Below, piece by piece: positions 18,601 to 22,007 of a DNA stretch of 22,007 bases. Numbering within the stretch: position 1 is the first letter of the stretch; every line of letters begins with the position of its first letter. The DNA is from Plakobranchus ocellatus (Eukaryota > Mollusca > Gastropoda > Plakobranchidae). The DNA lies in assembly GCA_019648995.1 (NCBI GenBank), contig BLXT01000981.1, positions 784,660 through 806,666 of the forward strand, read 5' to 3'. The notes beneath the pieces were generated by a model, which saw only the letters and a list, made by a program, of their open reading frames with translations, was not told the origin of the DNA and searched no databases. A program made the position numbers and the translations under genes.

Positions 18601-21105
18601 GGAGAAACCAGTTGTTGAAATAAAAAGGAATTGGAATAGAGCTTTATTATCTTCTCATGATTCTATGTGCATAAGGACAGAATTTAGAACGGTTTTGACC
18701 TAGGGTTGAAGTTTAGGAAACTTGGAAAGGCTTGTGACACTTTTAAAAGTCCTAATGATCACGACTTGACAATTTTAGTCTAGACTTTCAAATATGTACA
18801 CAAGAAAATAAAATCTATGATAGAAGACTGCGGGGTAAAAGATTATTGCAAATTTCTGGCACCGCCAGATTTTTCTGGGTTTTGGATAATTCTGCCAGTA
18901 TTTCACTCTTTGATTTTCCGGCATATCACAGACTTGAAATTGGAATTGTGAGGTAACTAAATTAGATCTAGTTTTCGCACAATGTCAGCTGTATATCAAA
19001 GAGGTCAAAGGTTTTGGTCTAACTTATATTAAATCTTAATGTGGCTGCAACAAGAAAGAAACTAGTACCACATACTCAGCGTACCGCTTAACAGTGGACT
19101 GGGTATACCAATAATCAATCAATCAATTGCCTTATTCTCTATGTCACCAGATGAGGAAAATGCAACTATTAATCTCCAAGAAAATAGCAAATTGATCTAG
19201 AGCCCTGTGGTTCTTAATTTTACATGCAAATTCAGATATCCCTGGGCTACACCTGCTTGGGTTTATTACAATTGAATGGAGCCACCAAACTGCATTTCTG
19301 ATACCATTGAATCTCTTTCTTTCTCTCTCTTTCCCTCTCTTTTTCTCTCTCTCCATTATTTGGCAAGCTTTGTCTTAAAAATCCAAAGTGTCGGCTCCTG
19401 TACGTAATGTATTTTTAGCTTATTATTTGTCTTTCTATCATATTTTATAATATCATTATTTGCTGAAGTATAAAAAAGATTAGAAGAATCAGCTTTTGAG
19501 CACAACACATACACTATGGTTATTTTTTGTGTATTCTTTAAATCTTGAGATAGGAAACTGGAGACACGACCAGACAACTCGGTGGTTAGGAAAGGATTCA
19601 AGAAGATATAAAATATTTTTCTTTGATGAATTTATAAATGCTTGTATCTCCGCAAACTCTTAAACCAACTGCAGCAAAGCAAAGTCTGTAGATGGATCAA
19701 GATCAAAATGTTTATTTCTCTGAGATGAGTCTGAATTTGCCTTAACTAGTGTAGCACACAGGTTAAGCTGTTTTGTTTAGGGCCTAGCAAAGCATAATAC
19801 TGTCATGCCTATTGGCCTAGTTGCCCGTGAGATGATGTTATGATGTTCATCTGTTCACCAAACATGACATTTCTGTAGCTATGCAAATGGAATTAGTTGA
19901 TTCTTCTACATTTTGTCACAAAGTAAGATTAAAATTGTAAATGTTTTTCAATATAACTTCTGTTTTTTTGTGGTGTGATATGTTCATGTTTTTTTTTACG
20001 TTTTATTCTTTTTAATTTTTGGAATGAGTTACTTGCAATGTAAATTCTCAATATTTTGTACCTCTTTTGTTGTTTTTTTTTTCCTAGGGTACCACCTGTC
20101 ACCAGTGTCGACAAAAAACTGATGATATGAAAACAATATGCAGATCTTCAAATTGTCTGGGAGTTAAAGGACAAGTATGTGCTTGTGTCGATATAGAGTC
20201 TTAAGTCACTTGCAACTGTTTTTACCCAATTTTGAGACTAAGGTTTTTAGATCTTTCAGGGGGGGAGGGGGGGTGTAGTTAGTCCCTTATTTAGAGGATC
20301 AAGTTTTTGCAATCATAGATCTGGATCTTGATCATAATCATATCATCTCAGCACTTGGACATTCATCATCATAAGCTTTACTGTGAAGGTTATTGCAGTT
20401 ACTAGATGAAATAGATATAGACCTAGATGAGTACTTTTAAATTATTCTTTTTTTTTATAGAAAAATATGTAAAACTCATTGACATCACATGCCTTACTGT
20501 ATGAGCATTGGCAATCACGAAGTAGAATATGACTTAAAACCTTGAAATTTAGTCCATTTTAAAAAATTATTTCAATGATATTGCCAGCATACAATATCGC
20601 CTACTGTGGGTGGGAAACTCTTCCTTAAAACTACATTATTTTGGAATCATGTTGAAATGTAATCATTTAGGTAGTTTTTGAGGACATCACTTGCTTCAAC
20701 TTTTGGCAATCACGATTTTGGAATAGATCTGTGTAATATCATGATAAAAAGAAAAACGCCAAGACATATATTGAAATCTGTAAGATTTGTGACCATAAAG
20801 AGAAATAGACCTGTACAAATTTAAATAACCTGTTAATTTGAACAGGCTCAAATTTGTGATCTTTACAGCATTAATTTTGGCTGTCTGTTGGCTCTATAGT
20901 AAAGATGCCTCCTATTTTTCTGACTGACTCCTGTACTCCTGTTTTTCACTTCCCCGGTCCTGTTTTTTTTTTTTTTTTTGGGGGGGGGGGGTTGAGTCTG
21001 TTACATATCCTTTGTAAATTGTTTACTTTTAATATTTTACAGTTTTGTGGTCCATGCCTGAGGAATCGTTATGGAGAGGATGCTAAGGTTGCCCTTAAAG
21101 ACCCG
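7894..21105 (+). CDS. CDCA7: CDCA7-family zinc-finger protein, 5' part of gene (8 coding exons, 3' end outside window)
   Basis: Nuclear chromatin protein. In animals CDCA7 recruits and activates the SNF2 remodeller HELLS and helps maintain DNA methylation. Exons 7894-7902, 8593-8661, 10619-10681, 11013-11198, 15881-15958, 17566-17715, 20088-20174 and 21043-21105 join in one frame to 235 residues; all seven introns are GT-AG and phase 0. In order the protein has a conserved helix (about 11-42), a basic stretch (48-54), [14 protein letters not shown] (64-77) and TRSRS (83-87), a Ser/Thr-rich tract (88-109), a linker, and the start of the zinc domain (186-235). Visible zinc-domain cysteines are C189, C192, C203, C208, C216 and C219. 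R193, G213 and R223 correspond to human R274, G294 and R304, the ICF3 residues. Leucine 209 replaces the human tryptophan in CWGV. The last part of the zinc domain and the C-terminus lie past the right edge. CDCA7 and CDCA7L split within vertebrates, so either name fits. Confidence 0.93.
7903..8592 (+). other. CDCA7 intron 1 (690 bp)
   Basis: GTGAGT..CAG intron. No mobile element or conserved motif was recognised; the sequence is AT-rich with an A9 run near 8237. Confidence 0.75.
8593..8661 (+). CDS. CDCA7: CDCA7 coding exon 2 (residues 4-26)
   Basis: Acceptor TTTTTACAG|GATGAT and donor CTTATG|GTGATT. It encodes an acidic start (DDYDEV) and then [15 protein letters not shown]. This aligns with the human FLEKRALNIKQNKAML helix, the conserved N-terminal segment linked to HELLS binding in the vertebrate protein. 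It is 69 bp long with phase 0 at both ends. Confidence 0.88.
8785..9119. mobile_element. 335-bp TIR element (MITE-like) in intron 2
   Basis: It is bounded by a perfect 14-bp terminal inverted repeat, AGGCATGGGAATTG at 8785-8798 and its complement at 9106-9119. The interior is CpG- and GC-richer than the intron, with CGCGG/CCGCG-like words in the left third and a G/C-rich right half. No transposase is encoded. No clean target-site duplication is visible (ATTATC on the left, TAATCA on the right are only similar), so the superfamily is unassigned. The right TIR overlaps the end of the long inverted repeat beginning at 9107. Confidence 0.6.
9107..10203. repeat. Long inverted repeat, 294-bp arms with 509-bp spacer
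   Basis: The left arm is 9107-9400 and the right arm 9910-10203. The arms are exact reverse complements over 294 bp except at three positions (9111/10199, 9157/10153, 9282/10028), one of which would still pair as G.U in RNA. There are no indels. The spacer 9401-9909 is unrelated unique-looking sequence with three ATGATTGG words. The arms encode nothing recognised. The left arm begins inside the right TIR of the 335-bp element, and the right arm ends with a one-mismatch copy of that TIR, so an element end marks both outer boundaries. Confidence 0.95.
10619..10681 (+). CDS. CDCA7: CDCA7 coding exon 3 (residues 27-47)
   Basis: Acceptor TTCAATTGCAG|TTAAAA and donor CCCAAG|GTTAGA. It encodes [11 protein letters not shown], completing the amphipathic helix begun in exon 2 (human AKLMSELESF), then a proline-rich hinge PFKPVAPPK. 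It is 63 bp long, phase 0. Confidence 0.87.
10682..11012 (+). other. CDCA7 intron 3 (331 bp)
   Basis: GTTAGA..CCAG intron, the shortest in the gene, with nothing recognised inside. The antisense open frame that runs across it and exon 4 is a shadow of exon 4. Confidence 0.8.
11013..11198 (+). CDS. CDCA7: CDCA7 coding exon 4 (residues 48-109), basic and Ser-rich region
   Basis: Acceptor CCTTAACCAG|AAACG and donor CCTGAG|GTGGTT. It starts with the basic, NLS-like [22 protein letters not shown] aligns with human RRNPERRARPL, and YTRSRS matches human LTRSRS. A low-complexity Ser/Thr tract (residues 88-109) follows. The human RRRTF phospho-acceptor threonine, described as an AKT site, has no obvious equivalent because QRKIL lies there. 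It is 186 bp long, phase 0. Confidence 0.9.
11306..13290. mobile_element. 1985-bp TIR DNA element, hAT-like ends, no transposase
   Basis: It has perfect 14-bp terminal inverted repeats, CAGACCTGCCAACC at 11306-11319 and GGTTGGCAGGTCTG at 13277-13290. It is flanked on both sides by TGAATT (11300-11305 and 13291-13296), a probable target-site duplication. CAG...CTG termini are typical of hAT elements, but hAT duplications are normally 8 bp, so the superfamily is tentative. Subterminal GTCCC.GAAAATG words occur at both ends (11320; 13235 and 13255, the last shorter). No transposase motif was found, so it is non-autonomous or decayed. An (AT)n microsatellite lies inside. Confidence 0.75.
12646..12685. 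repeat. (AT)n microsatellite
   Basis: About 20 uninterrupted AT dinucleotides inside the 1985-bp element, followed by GGATGTGAG. Confidence 0.96.
15881..15958 (+). CDS. CDCA7: CDCA7 coding exon 5 (residues 110-135)
   Basis: Acceptor CCTTTTTCAG|AAACTT and donor GAGAAT|GTGAGT. It encodes [12 protein letters not shown] followed by a Ser-rich tail ending NDLEN. The KLVVRF core resembles the YMLVRK segment of human CDCA7 that follows its acidic region. Evidence is the strong splice sites, the open in-phase frame and this modest similarity. It is 78 bp long, phase 0. Confidence 0.82.
16139..16248 (-). mobile_element. tRNA-derived SINE, copy 3, antisense to the gene, 3' part missing
   Basis: Read on the minus strand it has the same A box TGGCACAGTGG (16229-16239), GCGAGTCCACCC, GAGATCTGCAAGGACCCTTC, and a B-box-like GGTTTGAGCC (16176-16185) as copy 2. 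The body after GCGCCCTCACCTAA is internally shortened and ends near GAGATCAC, so the SINE 3' end is missing. Confidence 0.85.
17058..17132. repeat. Short tandem duplication, 37-bp period
   Basis: CCTCTTGGACTGCGCCATTA at 17058 is repeated as CCTCTTGGACTGCACTATTG at 17095, each followed by TAAT.(C)ATATTGT-like sequence. Two copies, moderately diverged. Confidence 0.7.
17566..17715 (+). CDS. CDCA7: CDCA7 coding exon 6 (residues 136-185), linker before zinc domain
   Basis: Acceptor TTTATTTTCAG|CTCAAC and donor TTTCAA|GTAGGC. It encodes [10 protein letters not shown] (human MNEDDL region), basic QRRKPR, then [14 protein letters not shown], aligning with human EEITEEELENV, and DKKYDSFQ, aligning with EKIYNRSL just before the zinc domain. 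The frame stays open past 17715 into the intron, but the donor and exon 7 homology fix the end. Confidence 0.9.
18074..18470. mobile_element. 397-bp piggyBac-type MITE flanked by TTAA
   Basis: It is flanked directly by TTAA at 18070-18073 and 18471-18474. The termini are CCCTATCTGCACG and, on the opposite strand, CCCTATCCGTATG, matching at 10 of 13 positions with only transitions. TTAA targets and CCC termini are the signature of piggyBac elements. There is no coding capacity for a transposase. The left half contains three imperfect hairpin units in series (about 18112-18139, 18169-18191, 18236-18262), each a G-run, a short loop with CAAC or TAAC, and a C-run. Confidence 0.85.
19311..19354. 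repeat. Pyrimidine (TC)-rich tract
   Basis: About 44 bases of almost pure T and C with TCTCTC blocks. On the other strand it reads as GA-rich and gives a spurious Arg/Glu-rich frame. Confidence 0.85.
20088..20174 (+). CDS. CDCA7: CDCA7 coding exon 7 (residues 186-214), first zinc-binding cysteines
   Basis: Acceptor TTTTTTTTCCTAG|GGTACC and donor GGACAA|GTATGT. It encodes [11 protein letters not shown] followed by [12 protein letters not shown], nearly identical to human [11 protein letters not shown] and CRNPDCWGVRGQ. It carries four zinc-domain cysteines (189, 192, 203, 208) and the equivalents of human R274 (here R193) and G294 (here G213). L209 stands where human has tryptophan. Confidence 0.97.
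20175..21042 (+). other. CDCA7 intron 7 (868 bp)
   Basis: GTATGT..TACAG intron. It holds a G-rich run (20259-20275), a short diverged direct duplication (20481-20520 and 20683-20715), a small hairpin (20815-20857) and a T17G12 junction (20963-20991) about 50 bp before exon 8. Confidence 0.8.
20963..20991. repeat. Poly-T/poly-G homopolymer junction
   Basis: Seventeen T followed directly by twelve G, 51 bases upstream of the exon 8 acceptor AG. Run lengths in such a tract are often uncertain in assemblies. Confidence 0.95.
21043..21105 (+). CDS. CDCA7: CDCA7 coding exon 8 (residues 215-235), last exon in window
   Basis: Acceptor AATATTTTACAG|TTTTGT and donor GACCCG|GTGTGT. It encodes [13 protein letters not shown] followed by AKVALKDP, matching human [13 protein letters not shown] and VRDALLDP. 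It holds C216, C219 and R223, the equivalent of human R304. The family continues with a tryptophan and CPPCRG..CNCxFC; nothing matching is seen between 21106 and 22007, so that exon must lie further right. Confidence 0.97.
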
Positions 21106-22007
21106 GTGTGTGTCAATGAAAAGATGACTGAAAGCTTGTTTATTCTTATACATACATATATTTACATTTTTAGATATAAAGTAAAAAAGTCAGTCTAAAC
21201 TTAAAATCAAGAAATTTTGATCTGATGACTAGGAGAAGAATCACTGCATGATCTAAATTGTCGAGACTCCCGGCTGCAATAATCCAACAATTGTAACTCT
21301 ATATCCAAAGCATTGGGGGGAGAGCTACACCTCAGATCCAATTTTTAAGGTAATACTAATAGAGGAATGAAAATTTATTCGAATGATCCTTATACATTAA
21401 ATATGCAAAATCTTCCATATCAAGAAAATTTTTTATCTCATGATTGCTATGGCAGCTGCAGCCATCTTGGATTTTGGAATATTTTTTCCAATGACTAAAA
21501 CTCTCAAGTTTGGGACAGATTAACTTTGAATTTGGTTTACATAATTTAGAGATGGCCCTTTTCAAATGATCAGAGAGCTTTTTTTTTTTTTGACATTTGA
21601 TACATGTATTGAGGAAAAAAATTAAAATATTTCTGTTTGAAATTTCTAATTTTGATGCCTTTTCCAATTGAATATTTTTTGTAAAATAAAAATGTTCACA
21701 CCATATTGAAAAAAAAAAACACTCCGATTGTTTGTTTGGCATAAGTTTCTGAACAATTTCACCAAAGTTTTAGAGACAAATGTTAAAAAAAATAATTAAA
21801 TTTTGAGAAAATCTAAGAAACCCAATTATTAATGAAAATTCAATTCACAAATTGTGTGTCTAAAAATTTTTGTAGTTTTTTTAATGTGTCAAAGTTTATT
21901 TTATAAAGATATCTGACACAAAAAAAAAAAAGAAGTTATTGCAAAATAAATAAACAGCAATGTGTCTGAGAAAAATAAAGAAAAAAATTTGCCTCACAGG
22001 GTGCGCT
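21106..22007 (+). other. Start of CDCA7 intron 8 (continues beyond window)
   Basis: It begins with the GTGTGT donor. AT-rich with A/T homopolymers; GCAGCCATCTTGG at 21456-21468 resembles a YY1 core. A 128-codon open frame on the minus strand (21742-21356) is lysine- and asparagine-rich with no recognised domain and is not called a gene. No exon encoding the CPPCRG part of the zinc domain is present. Confidence 0.75.

Larger units (their letters stand above)
17716..20087 (+). other. CDCA7 intron 6 (2372 bp)
   Basis: GTAGGC..CCTAG intron. It contains the piggyBac-type MITE (18074-18470), an AATC tetranucleotide tract (19113-19128) and a pyrimidine TC-rich tract (19311-19354). No further gene is supported. 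Confidence 0.8.

Noticed and set aside
21356-21742. 128-codon minus-strand open frame near the right edge
   Set aside because: Lys/Asn/Phe-rich composition follows the AT-rich sequence and homopolymers, no domain is recognised, and it lies within an intron of CDCA7. Kept only as a remark.
21997-22007. CACAG|GGTGCGCT at the window end as the next CDCA7 exon
   Set aside because: The family requires a tryptophan one residue after the LKDP of exon 8; GGT GCG CT reads Gly-Ala, so it does not fit.
1-22007. Retrovirus-like, LTR or Polinton remnants; CRISPR arrays; rRNA or tRNA genes
   Set aside because: No paired long direct repeats, capsid, integrase or protease motifs, no regular repeat-spacer array and no complete tRNA or rRNA structure were seen.

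Overview
The window is animal nuclear DNA: AT-rich, intron-rich, with consensus GT-AG splice sites, polypyrimidine tracts, microsatellites, tRNA-derived SINEs, a decayed LINE and DNA-transposon remnants. It holds one clearly recognisable protein gene, the first eight coding exons of a CDCA7-family gene on the + strand (7894 to 21105, continuing beyond the right edge). The lineage cannot be fixed from one gene. The intron-rich invertebrate style, a short divergent N-terminus and six exact copies of TAGATCTAG suggest a lophotrochozoan, perhaps a gastropod mollusc; this is an inference.

Layout. 1-6300 is mostly non-coding: a 5'-truncated SINE (190-283), a two-copy 82-bp tandem repeat (1621-1782), a decayed APE-type LINE (about 1795-2895) and TA and GA microsatellites. 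A GC- and CpG-richer block (6325-6473) with NRF1-like, SP/KLF-like and paired E-box-like motifs, ending at a plausible splice donor, is the best candidate for the promoter and 5'-UTR exon. A near full-length SINE copy (7396-7545) lies between it and the first coding exon. From 7850 to the right edge is the CDCA7 gene. Its introns carry a 335-bp TIR element, a 294-bp-arm inverted repeat of about 99% identity, a 1985-bp hAT-like TIR element, an antisense SINE copy and a 397-bp piggyBac-type MITE.

The eight exons join in one frame into 235 residues, and all seven complete introns are phase 0. The product contains the conserved N-terminal helix, a basic NPxRxxR-like stretch, a TRSRS motif with a Ser/Thr-rich tract, an acidic/basic linker, and the first part of the CDCA7 four-CXXC zinc domain. 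The equivalents of human residues R274, G294 and R304, mutated in ICF syndrome type 3, are all present. The distal CPPCRG/CNCxFC part of the zinc domain lies outside the window. By homology the protein works with the HELLS remodeller in maintaining DNA methylation, so the source animal probably retains HELLS and DNMT1.

No second protein gene, RNA gene, CRISPR array or retrovirus-like element could be supported. The most unusual non-gene structure is the very young inverted duplication in intron 2, which would give a long double-stranded hairpin in the pre-mRNA.
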